NCBI GenBank assembly: GCA_028565635.1
Contig: JAOXYB010037507.1
Location: forward strand, 1-13,559
Direction: 5' to 3'
DNA from: Phoronis ovalis
Taxonomy: Eukaryota > Phoronida > Phoronidae
Length of the DNA: 13,559 bases
Part shown: piece after piece, positions 1-8,864 of the stretch
Numbering within the stretch: position 1 is the first letter of the stretch
Layout: every line of letters begins with the position of its first letter
Notes under the pieces: model-generated
What the model saw: the letters and a program-made list of their open reading frames with translations, nothing else
What the model was told of the DNA's origin: nothing
The model's database searches: none
Made by a program: the position numbers and the translations under genes

Positions 1-56
1 AATCGCGATTAAAGTTTTGCTAAATTTTTTATCTAGCTAATATTTTAATCGCGATT
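1..56. repeat. Foldback (inverted repeat) with CGCGATT ends
   Basis: The 10-base self-complementary word AATCGCGATT stands at 1-10 and again at 47-56. The match continues inward: the left arm (about 1-25) and the reverse complement of the right arm (about 31-56) share AATCGCGATTAAA and then, with mismatches and a gap, a GCTA-containing segment, leaving a short T-rich loop. This is seen directly. Such compact foldbacks are usually pieces of small DNA transposons or folded-back repeats, and this one could be the end of an element that continues left of the window. It is CpG-bearing in otherwise CpG-poor DNA, which supports a mobile origin. No target duplication can be tested because the left flank is missing. 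Confidence 0.6.
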
Positions 57-1503
57 GCCCGTGAGAACAGAGCTTTAGTGGTGATGAAAGATTGCAGCCT
101 GAGTGTCTTCCTCAATAGAATCAAATGATGGCAGTGAGGACTTCAAAAGTTTCAGTGTTCAATTTTTGCAGGATTCAAAGATATAGATTGAAGTGTTACT
201 CTTTCTAGTCATGTATTGTTGTAAAGCAAAAAAGGAGAAACAAAGGAAAATAAGAGCTTGTAAAGTTGTTGCAAATGTGGTTTTACAAATTTTTTATATT
301 GTAGTATACAAATTAACTGTAATTGTGATGTAAATTTCGGTCACACCTGTGCCTTTCATGTGGATGCTAGTTGACAGATACATTTTTCATGTAATTTTTT
401 TAATGAACTTTAAAAGACAGTTAACACACTTTAAAAGACCATTTAAACTTGTACCAATTGTAGAAACATTGGATAATGGTTTTATTATTTTCCTGTTTTC
501 TGGTGAAAGCTTGCAATTTTTTTTTTGAATTGGCATTTGATTGGCTGTTGCATAATATTAAACGCTGGTACAGGCAAATAAATTACACTTTAGATATCTA
601 CTCCAGCAATATAGACATATCAAAAAGGCTATTATGCTTGGTTTCAGACTGCAGATAACTTTTTAGTTGTACGGACAATGTGCTATATGTAAATAATATT
701 GAGAATTTAATAAAATCCACAAGGGGTCGCCGGCAGCTTTTAGATGCTGTGGTTCTTTTAAAAGACTTGAATGCCACTTACATGTAGATTTGACTGTAAG
801 CACTATTTTTTCTGCTTACAAATAAGTAACTATACTTTCACTAGAAATTAAACGTTATTCATGGAAATCCATTTTGTCATAGAGAAAGCCTAGTAAAATA
901 AAAAAAATCAAACTAAAGTCATCTGTTGTTTTGGCTAACTGTTTCAAGAGAGTTAAAAGTTTTGATTTTACTGTTTAAGTATGACAGCAGGAGACATGAA
1001 ATATTTAGCATTTTGTTAGAATCTTAATTGACATTTGTACCTGTTATCAGCTCCCTTTAAACCCCTGATTGGCACTGGCAATCATATTGTGTTCTTTTTT
1101 CTCTGTTTAAAATTTCATACTTCAGTTCCTTTTCTTAAAGCTTTTATTCTTCATGGTAAACCAACTTGTGTAGTTGTCCTTTCAGCTATTGAAATTTAAT
1201 GCTTTAGAGGTGTAAGAGGAGTACTGTGTTTTCTGTCCTGTAATTTTGTTCTTATCAATTATATAGTTTTATTATATACAAATTTGAAGTAAATGCAGGG
1301 ACTCCTTAGTCATTCTGAGTAATTGTATGGATGAGAGGTTTGTCATCCTTTCACTAGACGGCTGTCCTTAAGGATTAAAACAAGTTGATTTTCATGTAAG
1401 TAAATTTTATTAAAAGGTATAGTGAATGCTGGAAGATTTAGACATTTCTGAAAGAGGTCTTGATTGAATTTTTGATGTCTGTTTTATCTGGTCAGTGCAG
1501 AAA

Positions 1504-1540
1504 ACCAAACAATAAAAAGTAACTTTTTATGTGGTTTGGT
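1504..1540. repeat. Imperfect 37-base palindrome
   Basis: ATAAAAAGT at 1512-1520 and ACTTTTTAT at 1522-1530 are perfect reverse complements about a single A. The pairing continues outward after a two-base asymmetry as ACCAAAC (1504-1510) with GTTTGGT (1534-1540). It could form a hairpin in RNA or a cruciform in DNA. No function is implied, and no larger element with matching flanks was found around it. Confidence 0.55.
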
Positions 1541-1760
1541 ACAAATATAGGTCTATTTTTTTATCATCACCTAGGGTAACAAACATGATCTAGATTTTTT
1601 TGAGGTCAGGTGGTCAAGTTAATTTTCTTCATTTTTGTGGATTTATTGGTGGCTTTAAAGTTGGATCCCAACCTTGTTTAACTTTTTGTTTGCTTTGTTT
1701 AGTCAGAGTCACAATACTTGTTGATTTTAGCAAGTAAGCTAGATTTATATGTTTCCTTTC

Positions 1761-1768
1761 AGATTTAT
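1761..1768. repeat. Left target-site duplication of the MITE-like element
   Basis: AGATTTAT directly abuts the CCCCGGGG end and is repeated exactly at the other end of the element. Confidence 0.65.
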
Positions 1769-2222
1769 CCCCGGGGGTCACTCAATATAAAGTGATGACG
1801 GGGATGCTCGGCGCTCAAGGGGTCTATATTTCGGCACAGTGTCCTGGTCAAGGGGTGTTTTTTTGCTATTTATTTTTCCTTGTCCGGGTCAAGTGTCTGT
1901 CATCTAGTGCTATCTAACTCAAGATCTATCTCTCCGCTTTAAAGGGTACGTTTTTTCATAAATTTCAAAGAAACCGGCAAAGAAAGTGCCCGGGAAACTG
2001 CCTTAAAAGAACTTAAAACATCTACTTTAATACAAAATCTTATCCACTTCCGAGTTTGCGTACTTAATATTTTCCCTTATATTCTGGTCAAGGGGAAGGT
2101 TTTTGATGCTTTTTTTTTCAAGGAGTAGGTATTTTTCAAAATTCGTCTCCCTGGGCAGGAATTTTTCATTTTTTTTGTGCCTAGCATACCCGTATATAAT
2201 CTTTTGGAGTGACTCCCCTGGG
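1769..2222. mobile_element. MITE-like non-autonomous DNA transposon, 454 bases
   Basis: The left end begins CCCCGGGGGTCACTC and the right end finishes GAGTGACTCCCCTGGG. Reverse-complementing the right end gives a match to the left end over roughly 45 bases with a few gaps, including shared TCACTC and, further in, ACGGG-ATGCT-GGC segments. The element is flanked on both sides by AGATTTAT (1761-1768 and 2223-2230), an 8-base target-site duplication. It holds no open frame, so it is non-autonomous. The inside is built of degenerate GGTCAAGGGG plus T-run modules (near 1813, 1848, 2085 and 2127), and it is CpG-richer than its surroundings. An 8-base duplication fits hAT-, P- or Merlin-like transposases; the ends alone do not let me choose. 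The word AGATTTAT also occurs at 1741-1748, so chance agreement of the duplication is not fully excluded. Confidence 0.75.
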
Positions 2223-2230
2223 AGATTTAT
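2223..2230. repeat. Right target-site duplication of the MITE-like element
   Basis: AGATTTAT directly follows the CCCCTGGG end, identical to the eight bases before the left end. Confidence 0.65.
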
Positions 2231-2416
2231 ATAAATCTTTATTCATCTAATCCCTGAAGCTAACAACAGTGTCTGCCAATATATGTATTACTATTATATA
2301 GTGTTTTGAAACAACTTTAATCTCACATATAATTTAATTTTAGAAGCACAGACAATCTTGTTAGCATACAGGAAAGCTCCATTCTTTCCATTGTGCAATG
2401 TAGACCCAACAAATTC

Positions 2417-2600
2417 CTGTCTCTTTTCAAAAAGTTTATCTGATTATGTTTGTTGTAGATTGAAGTAGCTTTACAGATTAGAGTTTGAGTTAGTTATCAC
2501 ATTGGATGGCTCTTGAAGCAGACAACATACTGATGTTTATTAATTTTGTTTGCCACAAGTAGAGTATTGCCTAAGGGTTATCATGTCAAATTTGTCACTT
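2417..2600 (+). repeat. Old direct duplication, copy A
   Basis: This segment aligns in order with 2779-2975. Shared landmarks, in the same order and similar spacing, are CTTTTCAAAAAGTTT versus GTTTTCCAAAGGTTT, TTGAAGTAG, TTAGTTA, GGATG-CTCTTG, GACAACAT-CTGA-GTTT, and GTA-GATATTGCCTAAGGGTTA (copy A has GAGTATTG). Divergence is substantial, so the event is old. Neither copy has an open frame, terminal inverted repeats or target duplications that I can see. It may be a local duplication in non-coding DNA or two copies of a dispersed repeat. Confidence 0.6.
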
Positions 2601-2778
2601 GGTTAGTAGGAATTATAGCTGGACATTAAAATATGCTAGAGTTCGGATTTGTTTTGCATTCCTAGATTGTAAAATGATCTGCAGTAAAAAGAAAAGGACC
2701 AGAACAATTATTTGCAAAGTAAAATGTTTTCTGTTAACTTTTAGTATAACTTTGGAGAGAAGGTGAAAGTTCATGATC

Positions 2779-2975
2779 TGCTGGATCGTTTTCCAAAGGT
2801 TTCTATATAAGAAGGTGTGTTGTTGTTTGAAGTAGGTACATATGATATTTAAATTTGATTTTAGTTAACGCTCTGGATGACTCTTGTTGGAGACAACATG
2901 CTGACGTTTTTAATTCCATCTTTATTGTAAGTAGGATATTGCCTAAGGGTTACAATGTCATGTAAGAAGTGACAC
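2779..2975 (+). repeat. Old direct duplication, copy B
   Basis: Second copy of the segment at 2417-2600, about 360-375 bases downstream in the same orientation. The best preserved core is the stretch ATTGCCTAAGGGTTA followed by CATGTCA or CAATGTCA, and the GACAACAT block before it. The sequence between the copies (2601-2778) shows no clear third copy. Confidence 0.6.
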
Positions 2976-3640
2976 TGGATTCTATGACATGTGATGTTTT
3001 CTTTCCAAAAGTTGACATGTATTGTTTAGGTCTTTATGCAGTTTGTCTGAAATAATCTTCTGCACCTAAATATTCCAATTAACATAAACAAATATTAAAA
3101 TTTAAATAGACAGTAAAAAAAAGTTCCTTTTGATCTAGTAATAATTTAGTGGGAACAAGTTTTTATTCATAAAATTGTTTCATGTTTTATCAAAATGATA
3201 TGAAATAAATGGATATGTAAAAAGTGATTATAAATATTTAAAAAAGTATATTTGGCTTGAAGCTATCATACACACCCATTTCTTTTGTAATCTGACACTC
3301 GGTACCTGGTAATTACTTTTTTATGCTCCAAAATTGAACTTTTAATAATACACCCTACTTGATTTGAACTGCAAAATATTGCATGTGACTTAACCAGCGG
3401 ATTATATTATTTGGGTATAACAACACAGTACTATGTATCCAGCAATTTTAGATAAATACAACTTTATTTTGTTTAAAAATATAGCATCACAGGTCTGTAT
3501 GTTTCCTTAGTTGTATTCTATTGTAATAATAGAGGTTTTGTGCACAGTGTTTAATAATTGTGAGTTTTTTCATTACTAAAATTCACTCCTATTTATGTTA
3601 TTGTTTCCCTGCTGTAGTTGCTGGTTTATTCTTTGTTTGT
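2976..3640. other. Non-coding AT-rich stretch
   Basis: No gene, RNA gene or repeat is recognisable here. The sequence is very AT-rich with many short A and T runs and stops in all frames. Confidence 0.45.
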
Positions 3641-3803
3641 TGACCTAGGGGTTGAGTTATGAAAGCGTAAAAGGACGTGTGATTTTTAGTTCTCATTTTG
3701 TATTATCGTCGAACAGTTAGCTAGCTCAATAATGTGCAGACTTTAATATGCTGAACAGTGATTTAGTCATGCAAGTGTTGCTGCTGTTGTGACAACATTA
3801 AAG
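3640..3803 (+). other. Possible non-coding 5' exon with small CpG cluster
   Basis: Four CpGs fall within about 50 bases (3665-3712: AGCGT, GACGTG, ATCGTCG) in DNA that otherwise almost lacks them. The segment ends at ACATTAAAG followed by GTAACT at 3804, a fair 5' splice donor. Stops occur in every frame, so an exon here would be untranslated leader, upstream of the candidate start-codon exon at 6125-6257. The left limit is arbitrary because no TATA box or transcription start can be fixed. This is inference from composition and one donor, and it could equally be chance. Confidence 0.2.
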
Positions 3804-5388
3804 GTAACTGTGGTTTTGTTTTTGTTTTACATTTTAATGTGTGAAATTTAGCACTGATCAAGTTAAAAGGATCTTGCATGTTGTGTTTCAGTTTATTTTG
3901 GAATGGAAAGAGAAGTTGTTCTTGTAAGCTGCAAATGTCTTCCTGTTCGGTATCTTATTTTCCTTTTCCGGCTGATTCATCCCGTGGGACAGTAGTATTA
4001 TGGGATAGAATAATTTGAGTGACTGATATGACATCCTACTATCAAACTGATTTTGAATGTTTGGAATTTGTACTGGAGACTCAGCCAGCCTAAACATATC
4101 ACAACCAAAATATAAATGAAAGATAAAGTGTGTCTGTTATTCCAGTATCAGCATTCTTAAACCACATTTCTCCTCTGTTTACTAACATTCATAATTAATG
4201 TTGCCTACAATGTTAATGGCTATGTGAGTGGACAACATTCAAGGAGTTTTTGATGTGAGATTTAAAGGTATGCAACTCCAGCAAACTCTCCCATACACTG
4301 AGTGCCACTAACTAGGCAACGAGCAAGTATTGGACAGTTTATTGTAATTAGCTATTTGATAATTTATTCATTCCTCTTAGGAGTAGTAAAACATGTTTGT
4401 TATTTTTTGCTTGATCATTGGCCTCTGTAGTATCGCTAATTTTCACATGACACAAATAATTCGATAACCCAGATTTTTTTTGCAAACTACAGTGATATAA
4501 GGCGGAATTTGTCTTCTTGCGTTGTTGTTTTCTATGCCTGTAGACACCATCTTTGGGGTCCACATTTTGTATTTGTTTCACCCTAGTAATTAGGTCATCA
4601 AAATGAAAATCAGTACTTGGAAATTTTAATTTTTTTTTTTAACTGAATAGAAGCTGTACTGTTACATAATAGAAGGCTTTTATGGTAATGTGAATGAAGA
4701 TGCTATAGATGACTTCAGGAATGTTGTATGCTGCCTTCAGTTCAGAACTCCATGTGAGAAACTTTGATGTAGATAATTTAGAGAGGATTAGTTATCATTA
4801 GTTATTCCTGTAGAATTCCTATGATGTCTACCACCAGGTTTTGTAGTGATTTCAGCATAGATGAAGTGGTGAAGAGTTCAGGAATCTCTGTAGGTAATTA
4901 TAAGAATATTGCTAGATCTTTGGAGAGGCTTTGATGTAGATGTTGTGATCAGGAGACCAGATATAGTATTAGATACTGATAGTGTGATATGAAGGGTATA
5001 GTATATCACAGGATTGAAGAAATTGCTACGTAGTTTGCAAAAAAATATTGAAATCTGGTAAGATTTTTAGAATTAACCATGTGTATCTGTAACGGCCCTG
5101 TGTGAACAGTAGGTATTTGGTATTTTGTGGTGGATAGTGCTTGCATTGTGGGTAGTTTATTCAAAACCTGCTTGGTTTCAAATGGTTTCTTGGCAACTCT
5201 AGCATTATATACAAGGCAAGGATAAGAGTAATTTTAACAACCTATCCTGTTGTTTATTTTTCATTCATAAATTTTAAGAAGGCTGAAGTGGGCATCATGG
5301 AGTTTGGTTTCACAGGAATTAACTGAGGAATTTACTACTGCACATGTGGATGGATTTGTAAGGGATACACCACTATTTATTGTAGCAA

Positions 5389-5405
5389 CATCATCATCAT
5401 CATCA
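5389..5405. repeat. (CAT)n microsatellite
   Basis: Five uninterrupted CAT triplets plus CA. A short simple repeat in non-coding DNA. Confidence 0.85.
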
Positions 5406-6063
5406 GTTTGCCATTTGTTTTATGAGTAAAATACTTTGAATTTCTAGCAGGGAAAGTCTTTAGATGTCATATTATGTTTTGTGTGTACATTCTGAATTGT
5501 GCATATTATAGAAAATACAAATTAAGTTTTAAAGAAAAAATGGAACCCACAGCATTAGAATCCAGCCTACTAATTATGTGAAATTTCTGCTGTATGATTT
5601 AAAATGAGAAGAATATGTTCGGTGTGAAGAAGAAATTGCACCAAGTACCAGAGTAGGCAATCAGTGAACAACCTTCACCTGATTCAACTAACAGAAACAT
5701 AATCTATTTAAAAGTCCAAGACCTGATGTATAGGATTGTGTTAATACACTAACTCTGTTGTGTTTGGACATCATCATCTTAAATTACTGTTGACCTTTCC
5801 TTAGTGAAGTCCCAGAATCTGAGATAGTATAGTCTGTACATACAGTGGAAATCGGTATGTGAAAGGCAATATTAAAACGCCTAAATTTTTCTGAGGTTTG
5901 AGAAGGTTTCTTTGGTTGTTATTTTCTTATGGATGTTCAGGATTGCTTGTGTAAATTGCGTATGTTTTTTGTGATGTAGAATATATTAGCAAATCTGTTT
6001 TTCTGTTCTCAACGATCAGAAATGAGTTAATATACTTTGCTGTCAAAGTCGCTATCCCATCTA

Positions 6064-6074
6064 CCCCCCCCCCC
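6064..6074. repeat. C11 homopolymer
   Basis: Eleven consecutive C residues, the longest C run in this AT-rich window. It sits about 50 bases before the candidate splice acceptor at 6124, and its exact length is prone to sequencing error. Confidence 0.85.
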
Positions 6075-6124
6075 GAATACAATATGTTTGATGCTTCTTA
6101 TGAATCCTTGTATGTTTTTTTTAG

Positions 6125-6257
6125 CTACCATGATGTTAAAATAAAGGAGTAACTAGAAATCTCATGATTGTCATGGAAACGGAAGGAATTACAGGGAATA
6201 GTGGGGCTAGAATTAAGAAAGAGAGAGAAGTGTCTACAGATTCAATAAAGAAAGATG
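6125..6257 (+). CDS. Candidate 5' coding exon (leader, start codon, about 28-31 codons); product unrecognised
   Basis: An exon is suggested by a T-run acceptor ending TTTTTTTTAG at 6124 and a donor GTAGGT at 6258. The coding part would begin at ATG 6173, or at the in-frame ATG 6164 three codons earlier; an in-frame TAA at 6137 excludes anything further up. The peptide from 6173 opens METEGITGNSG and continues ARIKKEREVSTDSIKKD, then one base of the next codon (phase 1). It is hydrophilic, charged and purine-rich, unlike the Phe/Leu-rich chance frames elsewhere. A four-codon upstream frame (6130-6144) precedes the start. IKKE matches the psi-K-x-E sumoylation consensus, common in nuclear regulators, but this is weak evidence. 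I do not recognise a family. Only the N-terminus would be here, with the rest in later exons, probably beyond the window. Confidence 0.42.
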
Positions 6258-6278
6258 GTAGGTACACATTCTGACCAG

Positions 6279-6307
6279 TAATTAATTAACTAATTAATTA
6301 ATTAATA
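6279..6307. repeat. ATTA/TTAA simple repeat
   Basis: A run of ATTAATTAA-type units with one interruption (ACTA), just 22 bases into the intron after the candidate donor at 6258. Many TAAT cores for homeodomain proteins are inherent in such a repeat, so no regulatory role is inferred. Confidence 0.75.
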
Positions 6308-6498
6308 GATGGCTGCTATTTTTGTGTAAACATTTAGAACAGTATAGTCAAGCAGCTTATTCGTTTTTTCGTGAAAGAAATATGGGAAATCGTCCTCTCT
6401 TAAGCAGATTTTTTAGTTGCTATTTGCTTATATGAAGTTTATTGTCCTTTGCCCAGTTCATATGAGAAAACTGTAGCAAACTTGATATTGAGTTTCCT

Positions 6499-6528
6499 AT
6501 GCAAATCAATTGAGATTGTTATGCGAAT
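6499..6528 (+). promoter_or_regulatory. Paired octamer-like sites
   Basis: ATGCAAAT (6499-6506), the canonical POU octamer, is followed 22 bases on by ATGCGAAT (6521-6528), one base different, in the same orientation. The spacing is about two helical turns. Binding is possible in principle, but eight-base AT-rich words are common in such DNA. Confidence 0.2.
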
Positions 6529-8340
6529 TTGTAACCAGACTTTTCCAAATGAATTGGTTTAGCTTAAACCACCTACTCGACTTCAAGTGTCCAATCAGTT
6601 TGAATTGTTGTTGAACTGACTTAACCGTAAAATATATATAAATATTACATAAAACTAAATGGTTTGGATTAATTCCATGGACAGAGATTCGCCATATCCA
6701 TTTAAAAAAATTTTGTAAATTGGATTTTGGAGTCTGATTTTGAGTTTTATACTGTGACTGTAACAGTAGTATTTATTAGGCATTGAGTGCATTTCGCTGA
6801 TGATCTCATAATTTCATACTTCCGACATCTGGAACTGTTCAGAGGTAATATTTGATCTGGAGTATTTCCGATGACCTTGTTCTATTCAACAATCCTCTGG
6901 CATCCATGCTGCTTTATTGGTAGATCTTACAGAGATTAGTTAACCTTCATTTTCTGTTGATAATAAAAGGTTAAAGGAGTCATGCTACGGCTGTGCACAA
7001 TCAGTGTGTTATCTTCCATTGGGTGTATCAGTATCAATTCTAACTCTCCCTTCATTAGGTGTTAATAAATGTCTGTCATGATATCATTGTTTAATGGGCT
7101 GTGTTAGTAAGGTGTCTCAGTTAATCTAGTATATACATCACATGTAACTTGTGTGCTAGCAGTAATTAAGGACATAGCATCCTTAAAATAATCAATGATA
7201 TTGTTTTATTTCAAACTATAAAAGTTCATACAAAGTTAATTACAATAGTACTAAAAATAAATAAAGTGCTAGCTAAATACAGATCAAAAATATACTTTTA
7301 ACTATGAATATATACAGTAGTGACACTAAATGAATATCTGACAAACTAATACAAGGATTTTCTCCAATGTCTAAGCAATAGAATTTTGGTGAATTGACCA
7401 GTATATAAATTCTAGATTGGGGAAAAAGCTAACCAAAGGTGAATTGGCCTGCTGCTAGGGATTTGTGTATTTGAAAACAAGTAAATTTTCAGAATAGTTC
7501 AGCTGTTGCAGTTGTTTCGTTTTCCTGTCCTACCAGTTTTGTTGATAGTTTATATGTAGAACTAAAGTCAGTCTCAACACGTTTGTATTGAAAACTTTTA
7601 TATGTGGGAAACAGCAATAACTTCGTATAAATATAATAAAACTTTCTAAAAACTCATAAACATATCATACAAAAGAAACAAGGAGACTGTTAAGATTTTA
7701 ATATTTGTCAGAAAACACTGTACTCAATAGATTAACTGAAGTGAAGTAAAAGGAAAATATTATATGTTTTATTGTGTTTTGAAATTCAATGGGCTTACGA
7801 AAACAACTAGGGGATTAGTCGACAATAGATTGAGGTCTTGTTACAATGGAGACCTGAATAGTGAAAGATATGTTTGTGATTAAATTTGTATACATTTCTA
7901 ATTAATTTGTCGACAAAAATCTATACAAGCTCTTAACCACATTCTAAGCATGTATTAGAATTTTACAAAATACAAAAAATGATGTCAAGCGATGAATTCG
8001 CTGTTTTGTGCATTAAATTTTAGATGAATATTTTGCTAGTGAAAGTTGTGCTTATAACCTTTCAGCCCGATGATTACACTTGCTGCATAGAAAATATAAT
8101 TGTTGTTTTTGATTTTCTTCGCATAGACAATGCAGGGTTTCATAATTATTTTGTGCGAACAACAGAAAAATTCAATGCCCAAATGTACAAGTGTGTTTGA
8201 GTTTATTTTTAGAAACAATAATTCTGTTTTCCATGCTGCACTGAGTATGTTTAGATATTATTTTTAGTTTATTAGCTAAAACACTCCTAATATCCATTAT
8301 AGCACTACAATTGTTTTTTGGCAAGTCTGTTTTATTTCAG

Positions 8341-8400
8341 CAAGATATCACAGCAGCTTTCTGCATTTTATACTCATTTCAATGCCAATGTTTATTTTGG
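8341..8400 (+). other. Possible 60-base internal exon
   Basis: A good 3' splice site (TCTGTTTTATTTCAG ending at 8340) and a donor GTAAGC at 8401 bracket exactly 60 bases. All three plus-strand frames are open, so it could be a symmetrical coding exon or a cassette; entered in phase 1 from the exon at 6125-6257 it stays open and leaves in phase 1. That phase gives a hydrophobic peptide, whereas the most protein-like frame (KISQQLSAFYTHFNANVYFG) would need phase 2. Three open frames over 20 codons is not rare by chance, so support is thin. Confidence 0.17.
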
Positions 8401-8592
8401 GTAAGCCCCAACATAAATAGATGTAAATGTGTATAATTTTTGCATTTTGTGCAAACTAAGGCAAAATAAAGGTGCCCCCTATCATGTGTGTGACTGTTGT
8501 AAGTTGAATGTGAATGGTAATTAAATTTGAGCATTGGTAGACAGGACCAAGTGTTAGTGATAAATCAAGCAGCAGTGTTGTGGTACTAATAT

Positions 8593-8600
8593 TGACGTCA
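8593..8600. promoter_or_regulatory. Consensus CRE palindrome
   Basis: TGACGTCA is the full eight-base CREB/ATF site and contains a CpG in otherwise CpG-poor DNA. It lies within an intron-like stretch about 1.4 kb before the possible promoter near 9963. Occupancy cannot be judged from sequence. Confidence 0.25.
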
Positions 8601-8793
8601 AATGCATAACCACACCAATATGGAGCCTATCAAAATAAAATAACAAAACATGGAAATATTAAGGGGATATGAAGCTGTAGACTAAAACCATAGCTGGCAA
8701 AAACAAGACTCCCACTTTCTAACCCGTTTTCTGCCATTGTTTGACAATACCAATTCTCACTAAAATTGTCTGACAGGTATATAACATGGACTT

Positions 8794-8864
8794 GATAATA
8801 ATAATATTATATAGTGCCACTATCTTTGGGTAAAACTCAGTTGCGCTGTACAATAAAAGGAGTG
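8794..8864 (+). mobile_element. Dispersed-repeat fragment with TATAGTGCC / GCGCTGTACAATAAAA motifs
   Basis: After a short ATA run come ATATAGTGCC (8809-8818) and, about 25 bases on, TTGCGCTGTACAATAAAA (8841-8858). This spacing and wording resembles the 'TATATAGCGC...AAAGCGCTTTACAATAA' motif pair that I recall from dispersed repeats of many aquatic animals. The family name is not certain. The fragment runs directly into the tandem array, whose units carry the same GTACAATAAAA word, so the array probably grew from its end. Confidence 0.5.

Larger units (their letters stand above)
57..1768. other. Non-coding AT-rich stretch
   Basis: No convincing gene is visible. The plus strand is T-rich, with frequent TTTT and TGTAAAT words, as in introns or untranslated regions of a plus-strand transcript. 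The 60-residue open frame at 476-658 has a low-complexity Phe/Leu-rich product and is expected by chance. An AATAAA at 709-714 could be a poly(A) signal, but nothing upstream shows a gene that would use it. A short open frame at about 54-128 ends in TGA and reads somewhat like protein, but it starts inside the CGCGATT foldback and has no clear splice acceptor. Small structures include an 8-base stem at 795-802/813-820 and the 37-base palindrome at 1504-1540, listed separately. Confidence 0.5.
3804..6124 (+). other. Intron-like non-coding stretch
   Basis: No supported gene. Reverse-strand open frames at 3888-4097 (69 residues) and 4348-4581 (77 residues; it begins at GTG, not ATG) have no family resemblance I recognise. 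Other contents are a (CAT)5 microsatellite at 5389-5405, a C11 run at 6064-6074, and a weak 13-base repeat CTTTGATGTAGAT at 4762-4774 and 4929-4941. The latter is preceded in both places by TTCAGGA about 50 bases earlier, hinting at an old 165-base duplication. Short acceptor-donor pairs such as 3892-3923 and about 4856-4889 exist but are too small to support. Confidence 0.4.
6258..8340 (+). other. Intron-like non-coding stretch
   Basis: No supported gene. It contains an ATTA/TTAA simple repeat (6279-6307), a pair of octamer-like sites (6499 and 6521), a CCAATCAG word at 6591, two GTCGACA words (near 7817 and 7908), and a six-base stem AGGTCT/AGACCT near 7833-7855. The reverse-strand open frame at 8036-8218 (60 residues) is low-complexity and most likely chance. 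Confidence 0.45.

Noticed and set aside
54-128. 25-codon frame ending in TGA that reads like a terminal exon
   Set aside because: An in-frame TAA lies at 21-23, the start falls inside the CGCGATT foldback, and no clear acceptor is present.
476-658. 60-residue plus-strand open frame
   Set aside because: Phe/Leu-rich translation typical of T-rich non-coding DNA, with no domain and no promoter or splice context.
709-714. AATAAA as a poly(A) signal of an upstream gene
   Set aside because: The hexamer is very frequent in this AT-rich window and no coding exon upstream supports it.
1358-1394. Possible 37-base exon between CACTAG and GTAAGT
   Set aside because: Weak acceptor, tiny size and no frame; chance pairing is likely.
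3892-3923. Possible 32-base microexon between TTTCAG and GTAAGC
   Set aside because: Too short to assess, with no frame continuity to any neighbour.
3888-4097. 69-residue reverse-strand open frame
   Set aside because: Has an ATG but no recognisable family and no splice or promoter signals; ORFs of this size are common by chance here.
4348-4581. 77-residue reverse-strand open frame with a basic, protein-like first half
   Set aside because: Starts at GTG, has no donor at a sensible place, and the protein-like look is lost in the second half; a pseudogene scrap is possible but not supported.
8036-8218. 60-residue reverse-strand open frame
   Set aside because: Low-complexity, no family and no context; likely chance.
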